From: Micractinium sp. NFX-FRZ | Taxonomy: Eukaryota; Chlorophyta; Trebouxiophyceae; Chlorellales; Chlorellaceae | Length of the DNA stretch: 64,000 nt | Assembly (NCBI GenBank): GCA_029339195.1 | Contig: JAPTJF010000049.1 | Span: 159,659-223,658 of the forward strand | Direction: 5' to 3' | Shown here: positions 45,568-63,790 of the stretch, piece after piece | Numbering within the stretch: position 1 is the first letter of the stretch | How the letters are laid out: each line of letters starts with the position of its first letter | Made by a program: the position numbers and the translations under genes | Notes under the pieces: generated by a model | Seen by the model: the letters and a program-made list of their open reading frames with translations, nothing else | The model's database searches: none | What the model was told of the DNA's origin: nothing

Positions 45568-48500
45568 TCAGAGCTCCTCGCGGCCCCCTCCCTGCACTGC
45601 CTCTCTTGCGCCCCCCACCGCCGTAGGGCCTTCTGCCGCTACCTGCGGGTTGCCTGCTTCAGTAATCGCTGCTGCAGTGCTCCCTTGCTCCTCCTCAGCT
45701 GCTTCCGACCGTGCCCGCTCCCCCTCCTCACTTCCCCCGCCTGCCGCCGGCCCTGCCGCTTCGTTATGCTGCTCCGAGCCCGCCTGCCCTGCCGCTTGCT
45801 GCGCTGCTGCTGTCTGAGGGAACTGCACCGCCAGCTGGTCTAAAAGCTCTTGTGAAGACTGCAGACCAGCCTGCTCTTCATAACGCAAGATCACATTGCG
45901 CAGCTGCACACAGCAGCAGTGGGGCACAGCCACAGAGCGATCAGTCAACAGGCGTTGCAGGGGCTGCAGGTGGCTTGTTCTGGGCGGCACATTGTTGCCC
46001 ACTTGCAGCAAGCAGTTAGAAGCAGCGTGGCAGGCACGTAAGCAGGCGGGTAAGCAGGCAGAGTTCAGGCAGACAGAGGTGTCTGCTTGCCTCCAGCAGT
46101 AGCGGCGCCAGGCCCTCTTTGTAGGCGTGCCACTTGTTGAGGGACGTAGTGTAGATGGGCTTCTTGACCTGCCACAGCGGACAAGAAGGTGCAGAGGAAG
46201 AGGGATGTGACTGCGTGCGCACAGCAAGCGTTGTGGTCAAGCAGGAGAGCAAGCCAACCAGAGCTGGCCACAACGCTAGCATGTGGGCGGGCATGGCGCC
46301 ACCAGGGCACCGAAATATGCAGAGCTGGCACGCCGCAAGTGCTGCCCTGCAAGCATCGCCGCCGCTGACACTGCTGCTGCGCGCTTCCCCCCCCCCCCCC
46401 CCCCCCCCCCCCCCCATGCACCTGCAGCTGGCTGGCGGTCTGCACCGAGCGCTGGGTCTCGTAAAATCGGAGCAGGGCCGGGTCCCAGGGCAGGCCGCAG
46501 TGCTCCACCAGCCCACGTGTGGTGCCCTCCTGCAGCGGCCAGGAGCATGTGTAGCTGAAGGGATGCCAGCTGGCTTGGTAGGAGGTCAGCTGCCCACGCA
46601 GGGGTGCCAGCAAGCAATGCCACCTGCCTGCCTGCCTCCCGGCCGCGAGGCGGCAGCAATGTGCGGAGGCACCGGCACGGGCAGCCGAGACGGCCTTCCC
46701 CACACCACAAGCTGCACCAGAGCACTGCGCCGCATCAGGCCTCCATGCTCACTTGGTCTGCCACCATCTGAGAGTAGTGCACATGCAGCACCCGCCCCGG
46801 CAGCACACGGTCCCAGTGGCCCATCACCCGGTGGTGGGCTGCCACGCTGGCAGCAATGTCTGCACGCAAAGCGGGTGGGACACATGGGCGGGGCGGCAGG
46901 GTGGTGGGTGTGGAGGTCAAAAGGCAGGGAGAGCGGGAGCCAGGCGCGTGGGTGTGGGTGATGCGTGGGCATGCGTGCCGGGCTTCTGCCCGGCTTAGAA
47001 GTGCCCAGCGCCTTCAATCCACTGCCGATAGCACCCCCACCCCATGCCCAATCACTCTTCCCCACCCAATCACCCCTTGCTCACTCGTAAGGTTGAAGCT
47101 CCAGGGAACCTTTTTCGGGAAGAAGGACTGCTGGAACGAGGAGAGCGCTGTGTCTGCTGGGTGCCGCACAGCATGCACCACACATGCCTCTGGCAGCAGG
47201 CGCGCGATGTGCCCCACATACCAGGCGTTCACAAGCGCCTTATCCACCAGCCAGCTGGCACTGCGTTGGCGCTCAGGTGGCACCTTGCCCCGCATGCCGG
47301 ACAGGTAGCGCCGGCGCAGCTGCGCCAGGGTGGCGGCGTCCGCGCTGCCATTGGCTGCACAGCACCGCATGGAAGGGGTGACAGGTAGCAGGGGTGGTAG
47401 TGGCATGAGGAACGGCAGCAGTGCAGCAGGTGGGGGCAGGGCGCGGCCAGGTGGCAAGGAAACGCTCCCTTGGAATGATACGCGAGGAAGCGCTGGTACC
47501 GGGGCGGGAGGCGCACTGGTGGCAAGGTGCTTCTCTCCAGGGAGGCAGGCAAGCTGGCAGGCAACTGCTCTCACCCATGTGCTTAGCCAAGGCGGAGGCC
47601 ACCGGGCGAAGCACAGAGTACTCCCCCACGCCCCACACAGCCGGGTGGCTGCAGCAGCAGCAGCAGGCGGTAAGGGTGCGCAGGCGGGTCAGTGCGGCAG
47701 GCAGGCCCGACGCAGGCAACACACTGCATGCGCGGCAGCGCCCACACAAGGTCGCGGCGGGAGCGGTGCGTTCGTCAGCACCGGGCACATGCACACCACG
47801 GCGTGCAAAGCACAGCACATCGAACCTCAGCATAGATGCGCGCAGCCCTTGACACGCCACCCCGCCCCCCACCCAGCGCCCCACTCAGCGCCCCACCCCG
47901 CACCTAGCCAGGATTTGCTCCACCAGTGAGCTGCCCGAGCGTGGCAGCCCCAGCACAAAGATGGGGCGCAGCTCCTTGCCGCCGCCACTTTCGCCCCCGC
48001 CACTGCCCCTGCTGCCGCTGTCAGTGCCGCTGCTGCTCCGTTCACTGCCGCCACCACCTCCACTACCGTCCGCTGCCCCAGGCGGACGCTGCTGCTGCTG
48101 CTGCTCCTGCTGGCCAGAGGCAGCTTGGGGTGCTGGGAACAGGCGCTGCACCTCCCCCAGCATCTGGCCATAGTCCTTGGCTGTGAAGTTTTGGCCCTGG
48201 AAGTGCAGGCGCTTGGCCTGCTCCAGCGCCCGCCACGCCTCGCTGTACCGCCTGCGGGGCAGGCAACGTGGGAGGGCGTCAGGGCGTGAGGGGTCAGGTG
48301 GCAAACCGGGTGGGTGGCATCCACGCAGCGGTATAGGCAGCTGCTCAGCACCGCCTGCTCAATTTGAGGGGGCCAGGGGATGGAGGTGGATGCCCACCCT
48401 CAGCTGGCCCCCTGCTGTACATCCTCAAACAGCAGCAGCAGCAGCAGCAGGAGCACGCAGCCATTCTAGCCAGCAGGCAGGCGGCCAGAAGCAAGGGCAC

Positions 48501-49868
48501 CTGGGCAGCGCAGGCAGCAGCAGCAGCAGGCGGCGGTGGCGGCTCACTTGCGGGCGTGCAGGCCGCGGTGTGCGCTGTAGTACAGGCGGTGCAGGTCTGC
48601 CACAGGCTTGCTGCCGCCCTTGTGCACGCCGCCCTTGCCGACTCGCATCCAGGCGCAGGCATCCGCCTCGGGCCCCGGCTGCCCCTCTGCTGCCGCCACG
48701 CAGCTCAGCACCCCTGCCAGCTGCTCATCTGCAAGGGGCTACGTACTTTGGTGTCAACAAAGGACCGCGCAGGAGGGCACACCGTGTGCAAGAGAGTTGG
48801 GAGGCTGTTGGGAGGCTGTTGGGAAGCGCAACACAAGTAGCGAGAGCCAAGGCCCGTACAAGGTTTACCAGAAGCACAGCCACATGTCACAATGCCAGTC
48901 TGCACCGCAGCACGCCAATGCATTGCGCCACTGCACATGCAACCACCCTCCACCCCTCCACCCACCCACCTGTGAAGGCTGAGAGCTGCGCCACGCCCCG
49001 CAGGTAGCTGGCGGTGGAGGGGAGGCGGGGGGCTGCCGCCACCACGGCTGCCAGCAGAGCATTGGCGCGCTCCTCTTGCCCCAGCTGGCGCAGCAGCGCA
49101 ACCGAATCTAGCAAGCTGCTGACCGCCTGGGAGGCCGACTGCCGCATGGCATTTGGGCCGCCTCCGGCTGCTGGCGCGGAAGCCGGCGCCGGCTCAGCGT
49201 CCTCCGCAGCGGCATCTGCCGCCGCCGCTGCCTCCTGGTCTGCTGCCTGCCAGCGGGCGAGTTCTGCCTGGAAGAGCCGCCCCGCCGCCTCCAAAGCCTC
49301 CAGTGCCGGTCGAGCACGTCCCAACACCTGCAGCAGGCGGCCTTGCTCCACTAGCAGCTGCCCACGGTGCAGGGGGGCGGCCGCCGCCGCTGCCGCCTGG
49401 CCCAGTGTTTTGAGGGCGCCCTCTGCCAGCCGTGCAGGCGGCTGCAGCGGGAGGGCAGGGAGGGTAAGGGGGCAGGGCAGTGTGGGGCGTAGCCAGGAGA
49501 GGGTCAGGGCTGAAGCTGCAGACCGCATGGCATACATACAAACGAAGAAGGAGGGAGGAAGGAGGAGGACAACCCATCTGGTCTGGCGCAGCACCCAACA
49601 CAGCGGCAGGCGGCACTGGACTAGCAGACGCGCGAGCACCCACCTGGCTGTTGTTTTCGTCAATCATCCCTTTGACCAGCTCCTTGCCCAGCCGCACTGC
49701 CATGGCAGAGCTTTTGATGCTTAGCTCGGCATCTCCGGCAGGCAACAGGCGATGCAGGCGCTGCAGCGTGCCGACACTGTTGTTGCGGCCCTTCTTGGTG
49801 GCGGCGGCGGCAGGAGAGGCCGCCACCACGCCAGCCCGCCCGCCCTGCAGGGTTGCAGTGCATGTCAT
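45568..49868 (-). CDS. Sulfotransferase with N-terminal TPR-like helices
   Basis: Exons 49644-49868, 48970-49441, 48548-48728, 47904-48251, 47575-47648, 47085-47354, 46753-46859, 46422-46529, 46091-46168 and 45568-45903 give 732 aa. The N-terminal ~300 residues are Ala/Leu-rich helical repeats of TPR character (LGKELVKGMIDENN, LVEQGRLLQVLGRARPALEA). The sulfotransferase core has the 5'-phosphosulfate loop FVLGLPRSGSSLVEQILA (about 392-408) and the 3'-phosphate motif HAVRHPADTALSSFQQSF, followed by WDRVLPGRVLHVHYSQMV and CGLPWDPALLRFYET. These define a PAPS-dependent sulfotransferase of the family that includes protein-tyrosine sulfotransferases; the substrate is unknown. The C-terminal ~80 residues are acidic and Ala-rich. 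The last intron is GC-AG (donor 46090). Confidence 0.87.
46387..46415. repeat. 29-bp poly(C) tract
   Basis: An uninterrupted run of 29 C lies in a sulfotransferase intron, a few bases from the donor of exon 46422-46529 (G-run on the sense strand). The exact length may be uncertain in sequencing. Confidence 0.95.
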
Positions 49869-50254
49869 CGCCCGCTAGTTACACCGCAGTTTCAACAATG
49901 CAGAGCGGCCTTCCGGGCAACACAGAACCCTCCCGCACCTGGCTGCACGCCGCCCAACAGGCGGCTAGCACGAGGATCGCTGCAAATCGCATTTCATGGC
50001 CGTCCTATTCATGCGCTCCTCAGGGCATTGAAATGGCTGGCTTTCAGCCGCACAGCAGGCACGCCGTGGGGCGGGTGCAGCCGCCATGCCGCTGGCAGCC
50101 CATCAGCTTAGCTCAGCCCCACCCCCCTCTCCTTCCCTTTCTTTTGGAAGTCTGAGTTTACTTGGTCTGAGTAATAACCAAAGATCCAGGCACATTGGCC
50201 TAACAAGTGAAGTGAATGAATCAACAGAACACAAAAAAACCTGCATCCACCGCC
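49869..50254. promoter_or_regulatory. Upstream region of the sulfotransferase gene
   Basis: This 386-bp gap lies between the sulfotransferase start and the stop of the next minus-strand gene. It should contain that gene's 3' UTR and the sulfotransferase promoter. No motif is assigned. Confidence 0.35.
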
Positions 50255-51185
50255 TCACCCGCTGGCCTGCTCCCGAGAGAGTGCCGCCACCTGTCCCGAC
50301 GCCTCCGGCCCTGCCGCCTCGCCTCTGGCACGCGCACTCTCTGCAGCCGGTGGCGCCCCTGCGCTCAGGACTGCCGCACCCAGGTCTGGAAAGTACGCCG
50401 CCACGCTGGCATCCGCGCCTGCCGCCTCTTCTGCAGGGTTGTCAACAAGCTGCGGCTCTGCCAGGCCCCCACGGGGCGGGTCGTCGCTACCTGCGGGATG
50501 AAAGAAAGAAAGGCTGTTGATTGATGCATGCTTGCGCAGGTTTTGAGCAAAAGGCACAGGCATTACATACGCCCGGCTAGAATGGCAGGGGCATGATGGG
50601 CTGGCTTGTGGGGTAGCAGGGCTGGGCAGGGCTGGGAGGCGAGACATGAGTGACCATGGAGGGAAGACCGGGTGAGGGGCAACGTCCAAACATAACCCTA
50701 GCCTAGCGTACATATTTGCGCCTCCCCTGAAAGACATTCAACTTTAAGGCAACCTGTCAGAGGTTGACGCAACATGAGGAACCACTGAACCCATGGAAAC
50801 AGAGTGCATTTTTGCTTTCTGAGCTCAGGGCCCAATGTCCATTCCTCCCGTCACCACGCCAAGGCCCACCTGGGGAGGGCATCTCAACGTGGGTTGGCGC
50901 AAGGGACACCTTCACGTCCGCGCCACTGGCACGCGGTGGCCGAGCCGCTGCTGTCAGCTCCGACGTCGGTGGCCCGGGCCGGGGCGCAGCAGGCGCCCGC
51001 TCGGGTGACGGCGCGGGCGGCAGCACAACCAGCGAACCGGGGGGCGCTGGCGCAGCGAGCAGCGCTGCAGCCGCTTCCAGATCCTGCTGCCTTTGGGAAA
51101 CCTGCTTTGACGGTGGTGCTGGCGGAGGCTCTGCTGCTGCAAGCATGGACAGCAGCAATAGTAAGTAGTGGGGGCGTCGACACAT
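50255..51185 (-). CDS. Small Pro/Ala-rich protein with N-terminal signal, unknown
   Basis: Exons 50870-51185 and 50255-50490 join in frame to 183 aa. The N-terminus MCRRPHYLLLLLSMLAAAEP looks like a signal peptide or membrane anchor. The remainder is Pro/Ala/Glu-rich with no globular motif (LVVLPPAPSPERAPAAPRP, then PQLVDNPAEEAAGADASV). I do not recognise it. Another ATG at 51307 opens a short hydrophobic frame that does not join this exon in phase. Confidence 0.45.
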
Positions 51186-51776
51186 GAGGAAGAGAGGCAG
51201 GCACCTGAGCTGCAGCGGCGCTGCCTTCCAAGCTGACAGGCTCACCTCCAGCCGCCAGCGAACTCCAGGATGGTGAAAGCGCTTGCGAGTAGCAGCACGG
51301 GCTTCATAAGGAGGTGGCGGTGCGGCCTGGGGGCCGGTGCAAGCGAGAGTCAGGTGCGTGTGGACCTTGCCGGGGACCTCTGCACTCAAAGCGACATGTA
51401 GATCACAAATAGTGGCAAATGCGCGCATAAGTCGCCTCACCCTACGAGATCAGCGCCAGAGGTACAGTTTAGCAGTACATCTCGCCTCACAGTGAAGTTT
51501 GCCAGTCCATGATCGGCAAATTGGCGGCAGCGATTACCTTTGATAAACTAGCGCTGCTTAGGTCAGGTGGGAAACACCTGCCGCGTAAACCGTCCGCCCT
51601 TTGGCCTCCTGCAACCCGCCACCTTCGCTCCGTCATTTATCCGTAACTCCCGACGACCGCCGTTGGGCCTGCTCTGAGTCCGGCTGACCCCGACACGCTG
51701 AACCACCACGCTGGCCCTCCCACCGCCCCCCGCCCCCTACCGCTGCCACTGCAGGCACCACTGCTCCCTGTCCACC
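51186..51776. promoter_or_regulatory. Divergent region, small protein / CDK20-like kinase
   Basis: 591 bp lie between two start codons pointing outward. AT-richer stretches occur around 51410-51560. No specific element identified. Confidence 0.35.
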
Positions 51777-53701
51777 ATGGAGGGTGCCGACCTGTTTGAC
51801 ATCCCGGGCAGCGCCAACTATGACATAGAGGAAGAAGTGGGGCACGGCACCTTCTCAGAGGTGAGCGGGGGAGCGTGTGCACGGGTGGGCCGGCGGCGCC
51901 CACGCCGGCAGCTGAAGCAGCGAGGGCGGGTGCCTGCCTGCTGAGCACACCAGCTCCCTCTGCCCGGATGCGAACATCCAGTCACAGCCATACACAGCAA
52001 TTCTGTGTATTCATGGTGTGCCCAGGCCCGGCAGTCCCGGCAGTCCCGGCAGTCCCGGCAAGGTGGTCACAGCCACCTGTGTACCCAGCGCACTTGCAAG
52101 GCATTTGCGGGTTGGCCGTCACTCCTCAGGCACCCGCCACATGGCCTGCAGGTGCACCGCGCCCGGGAGCGGGCCACAGGCGAGCTGGTGGCGCTGAAGC
52201 ACATGTACCTGCAGGTTGGGCTGCGCTGCTCACGTATTTAATTCGTTGCTGGGGAGGTGGGCGTAGGGGAACAGATGCGTGACCAGTGTGTGTGTTTGCT
52301 TCATCCTGAGCTCCTGTGGTGTGCAGCAAGTGGGGGCAGCAAGCGGGAACACTGCACAGCCACAAGGCTGTGCCCCACGTTTTCTGATCTCTACATGGTA
52401 CACAGGACGCGCCTGTTCATAACGTGCATGCCCTACCTGCCTGTAGGAGGAGGGGGTGCTGCCGCGGCATGTGCAGCGCGAGCTGCGCCTGCTGCAGGCG
52501 GTGCGCCACCCCGCTGTGGTCGCGCTGCGTGGGGTGGAGCAGCAGGTGGGCTGGTGGTGTGGCTGTGCAGGCGGGAGGCAGGGAGGGGCTGGTGTCAGGG
52601 GCAGGGATGAGGTGTGCACAAAGCGTGCACCCTGGCTGCCAATGGATCCCCTGCCACCCACTCCCTTTCTGCTGCCCCTCTCTGTAGCCCCATGCCGCAG
52701 CACTGCCCGGTCTCACCCACCCACCCCCTTCCCTTCCTCTGCAGGGCTTTTCTGTAGCCCTTGTACTGGAGCACTGCCTGACAGACCTGCGGGTGCTGCT
52801 GGCCCGCCTGGGAGGAGCGCCGCTGGATGCCGCCGTGGGCAAGGCGGTGGCGCAGCAGCTGCTGCAGGCACTGGCGGCGGTGCACGCCCGCGGGTTTGTG
52901 CACCGTGACGTGGCCACCTCCAACCTCCTCATCTCGCCAGCTGGCACGCTGCGGCTAGCAGACTTTGGGCAGGCGCGCCGCCTGCCTGCCGCCCTGCTCA
53001 CCGCCGCGGCTGCAGCGGCAGCACCGGGGGCGCCGACAGCAAACGGCACGCAACACAGCGGTGGCGCTGAGGAGGAAGATGAGGATGGGTCGGCGCCGCC
53101 GGGCAGCCTCACCCCTGGCGCATGCCTGTGCACCCGATGGTATAAGGCCCCTGAGCTCCTGTTCAACGCGCGCAGCTACACGCAGGCGGTCGACATGTGG
53201 AGCGCAGGCTGCGTGCTGGCTGAGGTGGTGACGGGGCGGCCGCTGTTCCCTGGGGCCAGCGACATTGGACAGCTGGCGCTGATGTCGGACCTGCTGGGCA
53301 GCATCAGCGAGGAGCGGTGGCCGGGTGAGAGGGGGTAGGGCATAGGGGGAGGGGTGCGTCCAGCCCCATTTCCTTCCGCCACATGTGTTTTGCTCCTCGC
53401 CGTCCCCCCACTCCAGTCAGTCACCCGTTGCTCCCCCCGACCCCCCCTTTCCACAGGCGTGCGTGAGCTGCCCGACTGGGGCAAGCTCATCTTCCACGAG
53501 CAGGCGCCCGCTGACCTGGCAGCCGCTCTGGGCGCCGGCGTACCTCCCGAGGCAGTACAGCTGGTCGCCGGCCTGCTGCAGTACAACCCTGACCACCGGC
53601 TGACCGCACAGCAGGCGCTGCAGAGCCCCTGGTTTGCGCAGGAGCCGCTGCCGGCGGGGCCAGAGGCGCTGCTGGGCATCGTGCGGCAGGTGCTGGACTG
53701 A
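51777..53701 (+). CDS. CDK20/CCRK-like cyclin-dependent kinase with altered catalytic loop
   Basis: Exons 51777-51860, 52152-52214, 52447-52545, 52745-53324 and 53457-53701 give 356 aa; start context CCACCATGG. Kinase landmarks: GHGTFSEV, VALK (Lys 44), HRD at 135-137, DFG at 155-157, CTRWYKAPELL, DMWSAGCVLAE, PLFPGASDIGQL, and HRLTAQQALQSPWF. RELPDWGKLIFHEQAP and the TRWY-APELL activation loop fit CDK20/CCRK best; its Chlamydomonas relative LF2 controls flagellar length. Two oddities: the loop reads HRDVATSN rather than HRDLKPxN, losing the usual Lys, and the activation segment carries a ~45-residue Ala/acidic insert. Activity is therefore uncertain. Substrates are unknown. Confidence 0.82.
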
Positions 53702-54327
53702 CACACGCATGCTGTGCACGCTGCGTTGCGCTGCGCTGCTGGCGCTGCGCTGGCAGCTTGACGCCGGCTGTACACGCTTTGCTACACTGCGGTTCTGTTC
53801 CCCCGTTTGCTCCCTCCGCCAGCGAGGGACCTGACAAACACAGCACTTGCATGCGCTGCTTTGCCCCTGCCCTTGGCGGTGCTCACGGGTCACTTGCAAG
53901 TGAGATCCTGACGACAGCAGCAGAGGGGCAAGCAGGAAATTGAAGGGCAGCAGCAAGCGGGGGAGAGGAGAACGGAGCAGGGGATGAAAGCAACGGCTGG
54001 GTGCCAACGAAATTGAGGGGCAGCAGGGGGAGCAGGTACTTGCAGGGTACTGCATTGCACTGTGCTACGGTGAGGTGTGGCGAGTGAGGGTGAGGTGAGT
54101 GGTGGGCAAATTGGAGAGATGTAAGGGTGGGGGTGTCCTGGCTCTAGGACAGCAGGCACAGGTGTTGACACCTCCAGGGATGACTGTAAGGGAAGTCGCA
54201 GCCTGAAAGAGCTCTTCTGGCAGAGCCCTCCTCAGCCGCGCAGTCGCCCCCAGGTGGGGCGTGGTTATTGCTCTCTTTCTGTCTGCTGCTACCTGCTGCC
54301 AGCCAGCACGGCTCCAGGCAGGCTCTG
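53702..54327. other. Convergent intergenic region, no gene seen
   Basis: 3' UTRs of the CDK-like (+) and NDR (-) kinases. Mixed composition with a purine-rich part at 53930-54130. No reading frame of note. Confidence 0.4.
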
Positions 54328-59269
<4,942 letters not shown>

Positions 59270-59730
59270 GGTGCCCACCTGCCTGGCTCAAAGTGCTGCC
59301 TGCCCAGGCCTGCAGAGCGCACGTCGGGAGGCGAAGCAGCGGCGGCGGCCGCCTGGCGGCAGCAGTTGTGAGGCCAGGGCGCGGCTGCTGCCGAGGGGTT
59401 TGTTCTAGGCTGTCGGCGGAGTCGCCACGCATCTGATCCGGCTTAAACCAGCCCGCGTCGCACCTCCTGCGCACCTGCCGCGCGACGAAATACGGCGTCG
59501 ATGTATGAAGGCTCGCTTTTCCTGCTGAGTAAGTGATCAGAAGACTGCAGGATCGCGTGTGTGTCAGCTGGATGCTGCGGGACTCATATTTCGTGCGCCC
59601 TTGCAAGGCCTTGTGGCGCCAGCAGTGCTGGATGCGAGCGCTTGTTTTGCTTTCGCCATTCTATCCTAAGGTTGAAATTTTCCTCTGCTATTCTGTGCCA
59701 GCCAGCTGGCCGCCACTCCTTGTCTGCGCA
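59270..59730. promoter_or_regulatory. Divergent promoter region, NDR kinase / DHRS4-like gene
   Basis: 461 bp lie between two outward-facing start codons. The right half is AT-richer than the flanks. No motif assigned. Confidence 0.4.
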
Positions 59731-61757
59731 ATGTCGGCAGCCGGCAGGTGGGCCTCTTGGGGCTGCGGCTGCTCTCGAAATAGGGATCATTCACCAGAGA
59801 ACCGCCAGAATTGGCGGTCCAGGGGAGCTGTGGGCGCTGGGCGGCGCAGGCGGTGGCCGCCGCTCACCCGCCTGCCGCCGTCACCGATGACGTGACCGTC
59901 AGTCGTCCCGACCGGCCCTGCATTCCCCCCGCCCTGCAGGAGGCTGGAAGGCAAGGTGGCGGTGGTGACCGCATCCACTGCAGGCATCGGCCTGGGCATT
60001 GTGCGGCGCCTGGCGTCAGAGGTGCGTGTGCTGCGTGGCGGGCCTGCTTTGCTGCATGCCAGCAGAGAGCAGCAGCACTAGCAGCAGCAGCGTAGCCACT
60101 GACACTGCCCCTTCCCCGCTGGCCCCTGTTCCTTGCCTGTCTGCAGGGCGCCCGCGTGGTGGTGTCCTCCCGCAAGCAGCAGAATGTTGAGGAGACGGTG
60201 CAGCAGCTGCGGGGGGCGGGGCTGCAGGTGGCCGGCATTGCCTGCCACGTGGGCGACAAGGCGCAGATCCAGGTGCAGGGCTTCCGCCTTGGCCCGCCGC
60301 CCACACCTCCGCGCCACACCCTGAAAACTGCCAGCTGGCAGGCCAACTCGCCCGCCTGCCCTGCCTCCACCTGCGTTTGCCTGTGTCCCTGCATGCAGCG
60401 CCTGATCCAGTTCACTCTGGAGACGTACGGCCAGCTGGACATCCTGGTGTCTAATGCGGCCGTCAACCCCGCCTCTGGCCCCATCATGACCATGGATGTG
60501 AGCGAGGAATGAAGGGGTGGGAGGGCTGGCTGCACCGGCATGAGAAAATATTGGAAGCCATGAAGGTTGCATGAGGCACTGGACCTCAACGTCTGTAGTG
60601 TGCCTCTACTGATTCCTGCATGTGTTGTTCTTGTTCCCTGATGCGCCCCCCGCGGCCCGCAGGACTCTGCCATCCAGAAGATTGTGGACATCAACATTGT
60701 GTCGGCGGTACTGCTGGCCAAGGCGGCGGTACCGCACATGAAGCGGGGCGGTGCCATCGTGTTTGTCTCGTCCTACACAGCCTTCAACCCGTCGCCGCCA
60801 ATCGCCATGTGAGGAGCCCTCCGTGTGGCCCCCAACGCATTTTTCACAAGGCGGCTCCATGTGCCACCATCTGACAGCGGGCCGGAAGACAGAGCCAGAA
60901 GATTGGCGGGGTGTCACCATGCTTCCACTGAACCGCCTGGACCTCCCCTCTGTTGCCTGCCCTCTGTCTTCCGTCTGCCCGCAGGTGCGCTGGTGAGCAA
61001 GGCGCCCCTTGTGAGGCTGACGCTCCTCCCCCCTCACCGGCACGCATCCCCACCTGCACTATTCCCCTCACTGCCTGGCTCCCTTGCCCCTGTGCCCCCC
61101 GCAGGTATGCTGTGAGCAAGACGGCGCTGCTGGGGCTGACCAAGGCGCTGGCCGAGGAGCTGGGGCCCGACGGAATACGGGTCAACTGCATCGCACCGGG
61201 CATCGTCCCAACTAAGGTGACCCATGGGGGCCGTCGTGCCACAGCCTGCCCCGCCCGTTCTGCCCTGCGGGCCGCTGATGCCTGGGTGCATGTGGGCGCT
61301 GACCGGCTTGCGCCATGCCACACCGGGCGCATTCTGGCCTTGCCTGGGCTCTCCTACCAGCAGTCTGCTACGTGCTTCTCCCCTCTTCTACCGCTCCCCA
61401 GCCACGTCTTTTTGTCTCTCATCCCCAGCTCTTCCCTCTCCTTAGCCATACTTTTTTCAGTTTGCTGACAACACCGGTGGGCAGTATAGTGCAGAAGCGG
61501 AGCTGAGCAAGCCAACCCTCCCTGTCTATCTTTCCTCACATCTTCACATCCCTGCCCTCCCCCCCACCCTGCAGTTTGCCTCTGCCCTGGTGTCCAGCCC
61601 CGAGCTGGAGGAGATCAACAAGAGCCGCACGCTGCTGGGGCGGCTGGGCACGCCGGGCGACATGGCAGCCACGGTGGCCTTCCTGGCGTCGGAGGATGCT
61701 GCCTATGTGACGGGGGAGACGATTGTGGTGGCGGGCGGCATGCAGAGCCGGCTGTGA
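59731..61757 (+). CDS. DHRS4-like short-chain dehydrogenase/reductase, peroxisomal signal
   Basis: Exons 59731-59747 (17 nt), 59940-60021, 60147-60272, 60399-60497, 60663-60808, 61105-61216 and 61575-61757 give 254 aa. Cofactor motif TASTAGIGLGI, then VVVSSRKQQNVEE, LVSNAAVNP, catalytic Asn about 119, Ser about 145 and YAVSK (158-162), then RVNCIAPGIVPTK, followed by EDAAYVTGETIVVAGG. SRKQQNVE with SNAAVNP is characteristic of the DHRS4 (NADPH-dependent carbonyl/retinal reductase) group, and the C-terminal SRL is the PTS1 tripeptide of that group. It likely reduces carbonyls in peroxisomes; the natural substrate is unknown. The first exon assignment is the least certain part. Confidence 0.88.
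60980..61020 (+). repeat. Intronic copy of an SDR exon 5' end
   Basis: cccgcaggt-gctggtgagcaaggcgc resembles the start of exon 61105 (gcaggtatgctgtgagcaag) 120 bp downstream. It retains the acceptor and GTGAGCAAG. Confidence 0.6.
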
Positions 61758-62152
61758 CTTTAGATCGCGTGATGGCTGATGGTTTGGCGGACGCGCGGTG
61801 GCGTGCGCCTCCGCGCCCATCTGGTGCTGTGCCTTCTTTGTTAGTCCCCCGGATTTTGTGCTGCCTTGGCGTGCATCCCGCTCTGTACATACCTCCCCCT
61901 TGTGGCCGGCCGCCACGTTCTTGCTCTGTTCTGCTGCATCTGTCACTGTCTGTACATGTACACCAAACATGCTTGTCAAGGCACTGTTGCCAATGCATGC
62001 TCAACACGCCCACATGCCCGTAATGCACCCTTCACAATTTTCAGCCCTGCTTCTCGTCACTCTGCCGCTCAGCTTCTGCCCAATCTGCCTGCCGACTCAG
62101 TGCACTGTCTGTGCGCTCTGAAAATAGCAGTCGAAAGACTGTGTTGTCGCCC
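61758..62152. other. Convergent intergenic region, no gene seen
   Basis: 3' UTRs of the reductase (+) and glutamate dehydrogenase (-). Less GC-rich than coding sequence; no reading frame of note. Confidence 0.4.
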
Positions 62153-63790
<1,638 letters not shown>

